Notes: generated by a model not told the origin, from the sequence alone. A stretch of DNA of 64,000 nt from Tausonia pullulans (GCA_951802195.1 OX637628.1:930001-994000), one strand, 5' to 3'; numbered from the stretch's first letter, positions 48,588-59,806 are shown. Program-made: numbers and translations.

Positions 48588-51092
48588 ATGACAGATGAAT
48601 CGACCGATGTTGAATGCTCGACTACGGATGCGGCTCGTTCCACCAAACGGAGACTTGGCCAGAGAAGAACGACGACAGGCTGTCTGACATGTCGCAAGGC
48701 GTAGTAGGGTTCATTAGACGCGCTTGTATGCCTCTTTCGGGCTGACGGTTCTCCTCATCCTCTTTCACCAGGCGGAAGAGATGTGACGAGGCCAAGCCAT
48801 TGTGCTCGAGGTGCATCAGACTGAGCCTCAAAGTCAGTAGAACATCATCATATGAGCGCACACTAACCACTGACTTCGCCATATGTCGCTTCGTCCCTGG
48901 CGCGTTGAGCAGTGCAATTGGCCCGCCGCCTCCGTCCCATCAGAGGCGCTCTTCCGTCCCTATCCGGTAGCATCATCGTCAACATCGCTCATACCTGTCG
49001 AGGTGTTCCGCGTCCTCGGCATCACTTCTCCCCTTGCACCATCACCCGCGGAGTCCGGCGCTTCCGCGGCGCTGATCTCCACGCCCCGCGCGGCGGGCGA
49101 TGCCGAGTGGCTGCTGTCTTCGGAATCGGCCTTATATACTCAGCCATCGGACCCGTTCGAGTACGTTTATCCTAATCCGGAGGAACGCGGCCTGGTGTGT
49201 GTGTCCTCTGTCCCGGCGAACTACTCTGTAGCTATATCCTTTACTGACCGTCAAAGAAAGATCAAGCATTTTCTTTATTTTCTCCCGCACATCCCGGCCG
49301 CTCTTCCACCGGAGAGGTCCACCGAGCTCGAGATTTTTCTCCCCTCCTTCCAGGCCCAATCCTTCCTCTCCATCCCTCGGGGCACCTCCCAAGCGAGCGA
49401 TTCTGGCTCGCTGGCGATTCTTAGCGTTGCGAGCGTCCATCTCGCCTTCCTCCATCGGTCCTCCGCTCTCGACCGGTTGCTCGTCGTTCAGCCGGACCTT
49501 GCGGCTGTCTCCCTCGCTCAATACACAAAATACCAAACTGCTGGCACCGCGCTCCAGCAAGCCTCCCTCGCCCTGGCCCGAGCTGGGCTCATGATCGAGG
49601 CCTCTCAAATAGCTCAAGCTCCTGCGAATGTTCCTCTATCTGCGCACGCCCAGCGGCATCTCGACTATCTCTCCTTCGCGGCCAACCTCTGCGTCTTCTC
49701 TTGTGTCCTCGCGGGAGGAATTGGGTACCGCAGCGCGCTCGATCTCTCCCATGCGATTGCAGAAATGAAAGGCGGGCCGAGGAAGTCACTGGAGGACGCT
49801 CGACAGAGCGGGGACGCGAGGAAGCTGAGGCGCACGCGGGCGACGTTGGAAAACGATGTGATCTGGGAGGTTTGGAGTGGGCCCTTTCTCCTTGCCAGGA
49901 CTGAATGCTGAAACGACTCACTGACGCGCTCTCGTACTTCCCAGGTGCGATTTGGAGCGGAACTTCACCCAAGCCTTTCTCCGAGCCGATCGAGTCCTGG
50001 TTTTTCTCCGAGGAATACCTGGAGATGTGTCGGACGGACATCAACCCAGGATCACGCGAGGATTGGTTCGTGACCACTCGCTCTCTTTTCTCCCCGATTC
50101 TCAGTCAACCTCTTACTCTTTTCTTTTTCTTCCTGGTACAAAGGGAAACATTCGGGACACTCATCGGCATGTCGCGACCCATTTTTGCCTTCCTCGTCCG
50201 CTTCCTCCACCTCTACGCCCATGCCCGTGGCCCCTCCTCCACCACCTCATCGCGCGCTTCGCCAGCACCAGAGCCGTATCACAGCCAGGCCTACGCGCTC
50301 CTCGCAGAGATGGCCACCATTCGACTGAAAATTATTTTCGATCCGGTCGATAACATCGCTGCTGGGAAACAAGCATGGGAGTCGGGAGTGAGAGTTACGT
50401 CGTTAGGCGACGTCGATGACAGCGAGGAGAGAGAGGCCCTGCTCGAGCGAAGGATTCGACTGGGGGATCTCATATGGCTCCAGACGCTCGAAGTAAGTTT
50501 AGGAACCGGATACCGGATAAGAAAACAGGCATTGAGTCCCTCCTCTAGATCGTTATCCACAACGACCTCCTCGCCTCTTCCACGCCCGATCCAGCGTCTC
50601 ACCAAACCATCATCTCTCTCGTCGAAGCATGTGGAGATCTACCAGGCTCTCTTGTCCTCGGTTTGATGTGGCCGCTCATTGTCGCGGGCACTGAGAGCTG
50701 TGATGAGGCAGATCGGGGGAGAGTCAGACGGGCATTGGAGTTGATGCGGTGAGTCCTTTTGCAAAGTCCACGTCTCTCCATACGCCATTTTCTCACGCCT
50801 GTCCGCTCTATACAGGCATGTACTCTGCTGCTTTAACCTCGATAGCGCCTTTGCGCAGCTCAATCAAGTCCGTCTGCCCTGCTCACATGTCTCCAATTTC
50901 CGCGGACCCCATCTCATCTGACCATTTCCCCCCTCTCCGCCCCCCCCCCCCCCGCCCCCCCCCCCTCCCCGTTCAAACGCACAGATCTGGGCCCTCCGCG
51001 AGGCACCCGATGGGAACCCTCGCGCTACATGGCGAGACATCCCTCGAGGAGGGGAGGAGGGTGGAGCTGGGAATGAATTGATCCTCTTCTGA
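48588..51092 (+). CDS. Zn2Cys6 transcription factor
   Basis: Eight exons (48588-48700, 48772-48832, 48913-49876, 49945-50065, 50144-50492, 50549-50748, 50816-50867, 50985-51092) give 655 residues. The zinc cluster is complete: Cys32, 35, 42, 49, 52 and 59 (GCLTCRKARKRCDEAKPLC and on), spacing C2C6C6C2C6C. It spans the first two introns. The rest resembles the fungal_trans_2 regulatory domain: WFFSEEYLEMCRTDINPGSR, ETFGTLIGMSRPIFAFL, LVLGLMWPLIVAGTES and the end IWALREAPDGNPRATWRD. It probably acts as a nuclear DNA-binding regulator; target genes are unknown. Its 3' end faces the copper-transporter gene 394 nt away. The last intron carries two long C runs. Confidence 0.82.
50940..50965 (+). 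repeat. C14-G-C11 tract in the last intron of the Zn2Cys6 gene
   Basis: Fourteen C, one G and eleven C lie about 20 nt before the AG acceptor at 50983-50984. Confidence 0.9.
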
Positions 51093-51486
51093 AGAGGAGA
51101 AAAATAGGGAGAGACACGGACAAATCTGCCAGGGTCTTTCTTTTTTTTTTTTTTTTTTTTTTTTTCTCTTTGACAACAACGCCGCTCCGTCAGTTATCTG
51201 ACAAATCGATCGGCGGATCTGAATGAATTCCTGCATTCACTTGCCGTGCCCGGCTCCGGCTCAAGGCCACGATTGAGCGGGCGTCCCATTCTGACCTTTC
51301 AGTAAAAAATCAATGTATCCATCCATCCCAACTATCCAACCTGACCGCGGTCAACTCTTCAATCAATGGCAAGCGAGCGCCTTCCCCTGGGCGCCCCCAC
51401 CTCCCAGGACCGCACTGCGCCACCCGCAAAGAGACCGTGAGACCATCAGCGGAAGCTCTGACTTGACTCGGAAGAAGAGACTCGGA
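51093..51486. other. Intergenic between convergent genes
   Basis: Facing 3' flanks of the Zn2Cys6 gene and the copper transporter gene. It holds a T25 run and nothing else recognised. Confidence 0.6.
51141..51165. repeat. T25 homopolymer
   Basis: Twenty-five T in a row begin 49 nt after the Zn2Cys6 stop codon. It could aid transcription ending on the plus strand or simply be a slippage-prone tract. Confidence 0.9.
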
Positions 51487-52526
51487 TCAGTGAGATAGCG
51501 TAACGCACAAAGGGTCCAGTTCGCGGTTGTAGACGTAGTGGCCGACCCCCGCACCGATCACGGTCGCGGCGATTAGGTAGCCCTGCGCTCGCAAGACCAG
51601 ATCAGCAGCCATGTGAGAGAGAAAGAAGCTGGAGCAAGAACTAACGTTGTACGTCATAAAGACGAGCATTAAGAAGAATGAGAGGAACACCGAAAGGGCG
51701 TAGCTGATGGCGCGGGTTGTTCGGACCGAGACCGGAAGGGCAACACTGTTTAGCAGAAGCGGAGAAAGTCAGTCTTTCAAATTTCACCATCGCCATACGT
51801 CTCTGTAAGAAGTAAAAGACGTACCAAGTCCCAGTCAAAGGCGTCGACATTGATGTCCAAGGCACAGGGGACGATCGCCCAGTGGGAGCCGGCGCCGCGT
51901 GCTGTGGGAAATGAGACGCGACGAGCTGCGCGGCGAGGCGCCGATCTTTGAGGGCAACATACGCCTTGAGGGCTTCGTAAGAGAAGGCAAGGAGGACAAC
52001 GACGAGGCTGATGATACAGGCGGGGTGAGTACGCGAGCGAGGAGCCACGGTCGCAACGTTCCGCGAGAGCGAGGAGCGAGCTGCACAGACCAGGAGAGGA
52101 ACATCTGGAAGCTCGAGTGGACTTTAGGGCACGAAGAGTGAGCACAAATTGATGGCTAGGAGCTATGACGAGGCTTCTACTCACTATGCCAGGATTCGAA
52201 GATCACACAGGTGTCTGCAAGCCGGGGGGGGGGGGGGGAGGGCAGACATTCGCGACGCGTTTCGAGAGCGATAAGAGATGTGTCGTTCGGCACGTAGGCG
52301 AGGGAGCAGGAAGCAGGATCTGGAGGACTCTCTAACCTGCAACATTCCAGTTCCAGAGCATAGACATCTGGTCGCCGCCAGCAGCGCAGAGCACGTATAT
52401 AGATCAGGACGGAGCGTCTCGGGGAGGAGGCGCGCGCCGAATGTATGACTCTGGTCGTACCGAGCACTTGGCAGACATCGGGGGCATGTCAGGCATCGGG
52501 CTGTCGTGGTGTCCTCCGTGATCCAT
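51487..52526 (-). CDS. CTR-family copper transporter
   Basis: Seven exons (52526-52461, 52367-52337, 52214-52185, 52121-52091, 52007-51825, 51745-51646, 51582-51487) give 178 residues. CTR proteins form trimers that take up Cu(I). The N-terminus is His/Met-rich (MDHGGHHDSPMPDMPPMSAK), followed by the family stretch SMSMLWNWNVADTCVIFESW. The first membrane segment is near residues 49-67 (FLSCLVVVLLAFSYEALK). The second holds the conserved Met-x3-Met pair (Met140, Met144; FLMLVFMTYN). The third has the trimer-packing Gly-x3-Gly (Gly157, Gly161; VIGAGVGHYVYN). Whether it serves plasma membrane or vacuole cannot be told. Exons 2-4 are only 31, 30 and 31 nt. A C15 run precedes the acceptor of intron 2. 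Confidence 0.88.
52224..52238 (-). repeat. C15 homopolymer in copper-transporter intron 2
   Basis: Fifteen G on the plus strand are fifteen C in the sense strand of the gene, a few bases before the AG acceptor of intron 2. Confidence 0.9.
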
Positions 52527-53259
52527 GTTGTTGATGGTCAGTAAGCTAGTTGATGAGGAGGAAAAGGCGAGTTGAGGTTGAGAGCAAGCCACCAGGAAAG
52601 AACCCGCTCTCGGCTTACGCTCGTCCCCTTCGCTCGACGCCGAGCGAGGAGCATGCGCTCATCATTGATGAAGGGAACAGGCCATCATTTCCCGTTTCCC
52701 TCATCCAACCAGCATCAAGTTCCAGTTTCAGAACCAAATCTCCGAGGGAACGCATCCTGCAAGCGGATTGGCTGCGGGCTTGGGAAGGGATAGCTGAGGT
52801 GATACGACGGTGCTAGACGTCCCTGGTGCCGCTAACGAAGCGGTTGCCCCTTCTCACGCCTCGCTCGGTGATACCTCAAGAGTCCCTCACCTCGCTGGTC
52901 ACCACACACCGCAGCCAGATGACGGCTCTTGAATCGGAAGCTGAGAGCTGCGTGATGGCGCAGGCGGAGCAGTGACGCCTCCAAACGGCTGGGCTTGCTT
53001 CCTGGCGTCAGTCACCATCCCGCCCTCTCTCTTTCTCCGGACACACCGGCAGGGCCATGAGGCCTCTTATTTCTCCTTTACATCCTTCCAGTCTCCCCCC
53101 AATCACCATCCGCCTCGTTGTCGCACTCATTTGTTCGCCCCGCTCTCCCCCTAGCCTCGTACTCGAGCAGCTGCCATCGCCAAGCCACCCAGCGCGGCAC
53201 CCAGCGCGGCGTTGAACATCTGCCACCCGTCATCGCCTATTCCCCCCATCTTCGCCACC
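52527..53259. other. Divergent promoter region of the copper transporter and the SAM-PH gene
   Basis: About 730 nt without a recognised gene. I looked for a TTTGCTC-type copper-response element and did not see one. Confidence 0.5.
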
Positions 53260-55533
53260 ATGACCACCCCGAACTCTGCGACTTCGTACTCGGCCCAGCT
53301 CCCCATCGACAGGAGCACGCTCTTCCAGCGCGCTCAGGAGGAGAACCTTAAATGGGAGAAGCTCCTCGCTTCCCGCGCCCGTCGTGCAGTCGAGCGGGAA
53401 GAGCAAGAGGCCCTCGGCTGGCGGACGACGCTCATCGAGAGCGACGGCCTCCCTACACCACCCGGCAGCACGTTCGATGAGGAGGAGAACAAGCACGGCC
53501 TTGAGGAAAGGTACAAGAGAGAGGAGCACGAACTCGACAGCGGTGGCCAAGCCCTCAAGCTTAAGCAGTCGGTCGTCGGAACCGCCCGTCTGCCTTTGAC
53601 GCCACCGACCTCGCCACCTCGACCGCCACTCAAACCATTGATCATACCAACCCCCAAGTCTTCTCCTCGGCCTGCACCTCTCCATCTCCCAGCTGCGCAA
53701 GTCGATACTACTTCGTCTCGGCGCCACTCGGCTCTGGACACTCGGGTCATCAATACCTCTTCGAATAGCGCCGCCACGCGACCTGTAACCATCACTGGCA
53801 CTTCTCTTTCTCTTCCTCCTCCTGCTTTGAGCTGGGACGTTAACGCAGTCTCTCGTTGGATCACCGACTCGGGCTTTGGCATGGATGTCGCGGATCTCTT
53901 CAAGAGTCATTACCTTTCGCTTGCTCCCCCTTGCCTCTGAAGTGGCTGACGTTGCTCTCCCATCTCCTTCTTCCTCTGTAGGGTGCGGCATTGACGGAGG
54001 AGCGCTCCTCCAGCTGGATGGCCCGACTTTGCAGACCATGGGGGTCCCGACGTTCGGCAGGCGCATGAGGCTCTCCAACGCCATCGCCCATCTCCGCGCC
54101 GGCCAGGAAATGACGAGGGGCAGTCGGGATTCGGTCCCTCTCAGGGCGGTTGAAGAGTCGCCTCTTGGTGCCCTTGCAGCTCTTAGGTTGCGCGAATCGA
54201 GGGAGGAAGCCCGCTGGATTGGCGGCAGAAGGCCAGGGTCCGAGATTCAGACGGATGGATCGTGAGTTGGCTAGCTTGCCTGCTCGTCGCAGACCACGCT
54301 GAGCCGGTTTCCTTATCCAAGAAGCTCTTCCAGTCCGCCCGTTCGATCCTGCCCCAGCTCCTTCCAGCAGCCATCGCAGCAGTCCTCTCGACCTCTCCGT
54401 CCCAACTCTGATCGGCTTCAACTCAGCCCTGCCCTGGTTGCGGCGGCCCCCAGGCGCGCGTCTTCTCCCTCTCTCCCGCAGCTCCCTCAGGCGAGGTACA
54501 TCCGGCCCGTCTCGCACGACTCCTCCTCCGCGGCAGGCTCGACCCAGCGACTCCTGCCCTCGACGAACTCGTCAAGCAGCCTCGTCCGCCCGACGCCTCC
54601 GTTCAACAACCGCACTAGCTTCGACACCGCCTCAACCACTCAGCCTGACACCCAGGAGCTCCCCAAGACTGTTTCTGCTCCCCTCCCCCAGCGACCCAAG
54701 TCCACGCAGCCGCAGCTGAGAGTTACCGCCCCGAACAACCCTGCTATCGCCCCTGCGCTCGTCCTCGTCGGACCGGACGAGTCCGCTGCCTACTTAAGGC
54801 TGCGAATCTCGCATTCGGGCTTATGGGCCATGCGGTACATTGTCATTCGCGGGAGTGAGCTGTGGTACTACCGGACGAACAAGGCGAGCAGCGCATTCTC
54901 ATTCGTCCTCTGCTCCCGACGCTGATGTACATCCTCTCATCAGGATCCGGGCCCCATCGCCAAAGTCAGCCTCCGAGGCTACAAGATCTTCCTCGACTCG
55001 AACCTGTCCCGGACCGACCCAGGTCTCCAACTCCTCCCTCCGCCGCCCTCGCCGTCCACACCGACAGCGCCGACGCTCTTCCTCACGACGCCTGATCTCC
55101 GCTCTCAGCGTTTCTGGGCTCGGAAGTTCATACGGGCCACGATCTATCGAGATTATTCTCGTTCGTCCTTTTACTATGTCTCAGCTCGATTCCAGCAGCA
55201 GTATTGGTGACGATCTCTTCCTCCCTCCCCCACCAGTCCCCGCCCTCTCCTCCTGCGAGACGCCTACCATTTCCCTCTCCGAAGCATGGAACCAAGTCTC
55301 CCGAGCCGTTGAAAACCTCCTCCCGGAGGAGCGTGTCGCCCACCGTCGATCCTCCCTGGGCTTGTTGCCTGAGAGGTCGCGTGGCGATCCGGAACTCACG
55401 CTGAGGGACGTCAACATACTCGTACGTCATGCGTCGTTGTCGTTCTGAGCTGAATTTCGTTGACTGACACTTTCTCCGATCGCAGGTGTGCCCTCCCTGG
55501 AGCCCGGTCATCCATTCCACGTCAAAGCGCTGA
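53260..55533 (+). CDS. SAM- and PH-domain protein
   Basis: Six exons (53260-53905, 53982-54261, 54334-54883, 54944-55160, 55237-55421, 55486-55533) give 641 residues. An N-terminal charged part (LFQRAQEENLKWEKLLASR) leads into a Pro/Ser-rich region. A SAM domain spans about residues 190-255 (WDVNAVSRWITDSGFG, CGIDGGALLQLDGPTLQTMG, FGRRMRLSNAIAHL). After a disordered stretch a PH domain covers about 465-565 (LRISHSGLWAMRYIVIRGSE, IAKVSLRGYKIFLD, SQRFWARKFIRATIYRDY). The SAM-then-PH order resembles the fungal Boi1/Boi2 polarity proteins, but no SH3 domain is visible, so it is at most a relative. The start at 53260 has a strong context (CGCCACCATGA). The intron at 54884-54943 appears to use a GC donor. 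Confidence 0.75.
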
Positions 55534-55873
55534 GCATGCGCCAGCGACTCGGCGTTCTTCTTCAAGCCTCCTCGGCTTCGTCTATCCTTGCCTAGTCTTT
55601 CCTATCATCTTGGGTTTTCTTTTCCTTGGGACTCGGACCGCCATTCTGCGCTGTGCTTCCATAGTTAACCTTCGCCCGACATCTCTAATGAATGATCGAT
55701 CGATGATGTGTCTGTCTTCCTATGGAACCCCTCCGGTATTCAATTGCACCACCAGCAGCACTTCATCGTAGGAGACGGAAGGATTGAGAACGAAAAGAGT
55801 GAGGTATGGAAAGAGAGAAAAAAGTAATGTTGCAAAACGAAGATTGTCCCGGCTTCTCGACGACCCTTTCCTT
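55534..55873. other. Intergenic between convergent genes
   Basis: Facing 3' flanks of the SAM-PH gene and SEC9. Nothing else was seen. Confidence 0.55.
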
Positions 55874-57670
55874 TCAGTTGATCTACAGGCCAAGGGAGGC
55901 AGAGTCAGCGGATCTTGCTTCGACAGATGGAGACAAAACCTTCCGACTCACCCGCTTAAGCCTCTCGTTGTTGTGCTGGATCCGAAGGTCCAGTCCCTCC
56001 GCCTTGTCGTTGATCCGGATGAGCCGGTCGTTGTGCGTCTTGATCTCATCGCTGTCCGCACCCGCACAAACAAAGTAGACAAGACGTCAGCCATCTTCTT
56101 CCTCTCCCTCTCCCTGTCTTAGGTCACCTCGACTCACCCAGCAGCCGTCGCCAATGCCTTGAGCCTCTTTGTGACGTCCAGCGTCTCATCAAGGTTGTCA
56201 TCCAGCTCGTCCTCGAGCTCGTCGTCCGACGCCGTCGCCTCAAACTGATACTTCGCACGGGCTTCCTTGCGAGCGGCGAAGGCGCCCGCAGTGGGACCGC
56301 CTCGGCCGTTGGAGCCGCCGAGGGAACGGTCGTTCAGGCGCTGTAGGATAGAAGCGGGTGATGGGTGAGTCGAGGTCAGAGAGAGAGGGGAGAAGGGGGA
56401 GAGGGAGACGAACCCGCTGCGTTTGCTCGACGTCGAGACGGGCCTTGTGCCGCTCGGCCGTCTCCTCGATGTGGCGGTCCGTGATGCGCTGCTCCTTCGC
56501 CTGGTTCTTGGCGTCCTGTCGATTCCGTCCAAGCATGTCAGTGTCAGTGCAGCACCCAGCTCGAGGAAGAGACACCGGCAAAACGCACCTTGTTGAACGT
56601 CACGACAGGGATGAAGATCGATCGGTTCAGCTTGCGGAGCTCGTCCGTCTTGTCGTCGGCCCGCGAGGACGACGCCTTGGCGAGGTCGAGGTTGCGCTCC
56701 GTGTTGGCGATCTTCTCTGTGAGGGGTGTAGGGAGAGATACCGGGTGTCAGAGGCTGAATGGGTGTGACTGCAAGATAGAGCGACGGCGACGGCACGGTA
56801 CGCACCCGACTGGTCGCCGAGCTTGCCGAGCGTTGTCCGGGCGGTCTCCTCGGCCTCACGGGCAATACGCAGGGCATTCCTTTGGATGTATGGGGAGGAA
56901 GGGGAGAGAGGGAGAGGGGGTACGAGGTGCAAGGGTCAGCGGTCTTGAATCGTAACGGAAAGAGAGGGGCGAGAGCAAGGGTGCGGGAACGACAACGACG
57001 GCTTCGTCCGAGGGACGAGGGTCGTCCCGGTCGTCCACCCCCTCCTCACCCAAGCCCTTGCATCCTCCTTTCGCTCTTCACACCGCAAGGAAGAAGAAGC
57101 GAAGGCCGTGTTTGTACGAACTCTCCCAGAAACTCACCTCGAGCTACCAAGCGTCTCCTGCTTGACCCCCCTCATGTCCCTTTTGATCATCTCGACGTCC
57201 TCGTCCTCCTCCTCTTGCGTCTGATGCATTCCGCCCGCACTGTCTCCCGCCGCCCCACCGGACGTCTGGTCGGCATACTGCCGCCTGCCTTGCTCCCGAG
57301 GGATGGCGGCAGGGTTGTAACCCGCGAAGAGGGCCGCTCGCGAGGGGTCCGTCTCTTGAGGGCGGTTACGAGGGGCGGCACCGCGCGCGGCGTACGGGTC
57401 GGACGCTGGGGGCAGGACGTTCCGCGAGGTCCGGGAGGCGTAGGGATCCGGGGCGGCTCCCCCGCCGCTGTCGTAGGGAGATCCCGAGGAGTACGATCGG
57501 TTGGTGGAGGAGGAAGAGGAGGAGGGAGCGCCGGCGAAGAGCTGAGCGCGAGCCTCGTCGTGCTTCGCGGGCTTCTCCTGGGGTTGCCAGGATTGCTGGC
57601 CGTACGAAGGCTGCTCCGAGGGCGGGAGGGGGATGGCGGGGCCTTTGTCCTTGCGGCGGAAGAAGGACAT
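55874..57670 (-). CDS. SEC9: Sec9, SNAP-25-like t-SNARE
   Basis: A minus-strand gene of several exons, starting at 57670 (MSFFRRKDKGPAIPLPPSEQ) and ending at 55874 (NNERLKRIN). Sec9 gives the Qb and Qc helices of the exocytic SNARE complex at the plasma membrane. The N-terminal 170 residues are Ser/Pro/Gly-rich. The first SNARE helix runs from EDEDVEMIKRDMRGVKQETL through NALRIAREAEETARTTLGKL into NTERNLDLAKASSSRADDK. The linker holds KNQAKEQRITDRHIEETAER. The second helix ends with DEIKTHNDRLIRINDKAEGL and LDLRIQHNNERLKR. Lack of a transmembrane end and two SNARE motifs are what the family shows. Spo20 is a yeast-specific paralogue and is not expected here. Confidence 0.87.
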
Positions 57671-58077
57671 GGTGGGTGTTGGAGTGTGAAAGCGGAAAGA
57701 GGGGAGAGACAAGAGGGAGGGAGACCCAGAGGGGGCAGTGCGACGACGAGAGGCCACCGCGGCAGGGCCGGGGGTGCCCGCCCCTGTTACCGGTCTCCCG
57801 CCGTCGCCGTTTGGTCCCACGTGTCTTGCGCTGTGGCGCAACGAAATGAGAGCTCTCCCGCGGAGCAACGAAGGGATGGGATGACTCAGGCGTGCCCAAC
57901 CTCGGCCATGGAGCAAGCGAGCGGGGTGCACGAGGTGGCCCGACCGCTCGGCGATCATGGGTAGCAAGCAGCGTGGATAAGCGAGACGGGTGCTTCACGC
58001 CTCGCGACCATCCACCATCATCTACTCCGCTCTCCGTCCATTCCATCCACTCCATACACCCCCTCCCCCACCTGGCC
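57671..58077. other. Divergent promoter region of SEC9 and the HMG-box gene
   Basis: About 400 nt; no gene or clear motif seen beyond C/T-rich leader sequence near each start. Confidence 0.55.
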
Positions 58078-59338
58078 ATGTTCATCACCCGAGCCCTCTT
58101 CAAGGCTGCCTCCCACCCGAGGATCCGTTCGTCCCTTCTCCCCTTTCCTCGCGCTCCAGTCCTGACCCCCCCCCCCCCCCCCCCAACACCTCGCTCGCTA
58201 CCATCTAGCCGTCCTCCCCAAACGTCCCACCGTCGGTCCCTACGCCAATTTCGTCGTCGAATTCATCAAGAAGAAGGGCAAGCGGGCCACCTCGCCAGAC
58301 GGCCATAAGCTTTCCACCGAGGAGGTCAGGGAGTCGTTCACTGCCACCAGCGCCGAGGTCAAGGCCGCTTGGGACGCTCTTTCGGAGTTGGATAAGGAGG
58401 TCAGTTGTGGTCTGGGCTCTCTCTCGCTGCGTCTGGAAGTCAGGAGGTTTGGGAGGCGCAGATGACGATCAAGGGCGAGGACGCGACGACCGGTCACTGT
58501 TGCGAGCGCTTTCGCTTCATCAGCACCAGTCGCGCCTGGCACGCTACACCGTCCAGCCTCTACACTTCAAGGTATCCCTCGTAGGACGGACAAGGGATTT
58601 GTTTGAGGGTGGCCTTCTGAGTTGTGGATGCTGGGATGGCGTAGCTCGGTGAAGCCGCCCCGCTGGTGGTCGCTGGAAAGACGGCCGCTGGCTCGTCGGA
58701 GTTGACGTGATGAGGGTCGGGCGGGCTCGCTTCCGGCCTTTCCCAAATTGTCTAGGAGGACACGCTAATGACTGTACATTGGACGATGCGACCTAGGAGA
58801 GGGAAGAGCACCTCTTTCGCACCTTGTCCCTTTCGCCCAACGCGTCCGGCTCCATCTCGTTTACCGATGGCTGACCTTCCTTCCTCCCTCCATCGCACCT
58901 TCCAGTCCTATGCGATGGAAGAGTCCAAGAAAGCTTCTGCAACGACCGCCTTCAAGGAGGCCCGCAAGGCTTGGAAGGCATCGCTCTCGGATGAGATGGT
59001 CACCCGCATCAAGCAGGAGGGCACCACGGAGCACCCGTCGGCGATTCAGATCAAGCGGTACAATGCACTCAAGGGAGTTGCTAAGCTGAGTGAGTGGAGT
59101 GGGCTAGGCTAGCGCGTCTCGTCTCAAGTACGCCCAGATGGACTGATGCGCGCCGTCCGACCGACCAGACCGGGCAAAGAAGGAGACGTCGGAGTGGGAC
59201 CTCTTCCTCAAGGAGTTCCGCGATAACTGGAAGGGCGACTCGCTCAAGGGCAACGGCCGGAACTCGTTCGAGGAAAACTCGAAAGTGATGAAGGCGGCGA
59301 GCGAAGCGTACCGGAAGAAGAAGAGCTCGGATCAGTGA
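58078..59338 (+). CDS. HMG-box protein, probably mitochondrial
   Basis: Four exons (58078-58126, 58209-58399, 58906-59099 as read to its GTGAGT donor at 59090, so 58906-59089, and 59169-59338) give 197 residues. The N-terminus (MFITRALFKAASHPRIP) looks like a short mitochondrial presequence. An HMG-like box follows (LPKRPTVGPYANFVVEFIKK, ATSAEVKAAWDALSELDKE), then a basic helical part (TAFKEARKAWKASLSDEMV) and a second box-like segment (KKETSEWDLFLKEFRDNWKG, KVMKAASEAYRKKKS). Two boxes plus a presequence resemble Abf2/TFAM, which coat and bend mitochondrial DNA; the match is by pattern, not strong identity. A C19 run lies in intron 1 and intron 2 is 506 nt. If intron 1 were retained, the frame would shift at the C run. 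Confidence 0.7.
58166..58184 (+). repeat. C19 homopolymer in intron 1 of the HMG-box gene
   Basis: Nineteen C in a row lie 24 nt before the TAG acceptor at 58206-58208. It is the longest C run in the window. Confidence 0.9.
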
Positions 59339-59806
59339 GGGGCGGGGGGCGATGGGGGTGAAGGAGGGGGTGAGATAGTCGTAGCTGCTGCTTCTCTTTC
59401 TTTCCTTTTAGGGTTCTCCATCAGTACGATTGGTCGTGTGTCTTGTACTTGCTTGGGCTGTCGAGATGGCGGCTTGCTAGCCTGCCTGGGAAAGAGACTG
59501 TGTGGCGCGCATGCGCAATTTCTGTCGGACTGCGGAGAGGGTTCAAGCTGCTGCCTGCATACATCTCCCGTTTGTTTGCTCTCTGAATTTCGCGCAACGA
59601 CTGTCCAAACCACGTAGGGATGAACACGCGTCTGAATCGATCTTGCTTGACCGTGGGATCTCCCACCTCGCGTTGGGCCTTCTCTGCATGCATTCCCCTC
59701 CCAGCCCGCGCCGGCTCGCCTCCGACTCTCACCTCATTCTCCTCCCTCGCCTCGCGTCGACCCCCTTCTCTCTCCCCGTCATCACCCCCCGCCTCCTCCG
59801 CTCGCC
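59339..59806. other. Intergenic: 3' flank of the HMG-box gene and SWI1 leader
   Basis: About 470 nt with a C/T-rich end before the ATG at 59807. No gene seen. Confidence 0.55.

Noticed and set aside
49870-49944. An exon starting after the AG at 49898 in the Zn2Cys6 gene
   Set aside because: All three frames meet a stop before the next AG; the GTGGGC donor at 49877 with the acceptor at 49943-49944 gives a clean join.
53230-54517. Long minus-strand open frames opposite the SAM-PH gene
   Set aside because: They overlap exons with clear SAM-domain sequence on the plus strand and show no domain of their own.
56882-57964. 360-codon plus-strand open frame opposite SEC9
   Set aside because: It is Gly/Arg-rich and antisense to the SEC9 N-terminal exon and promoter; no motif.
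58141-58308. Reading through the C19 run of the HMG-box gene as coding sequence, implying a frameshift
   Set aside because: A GTTCGT donor at 58127 and TAG acceptor at 58206-58208 place the run inside an 82-nt intron and keep the frame.
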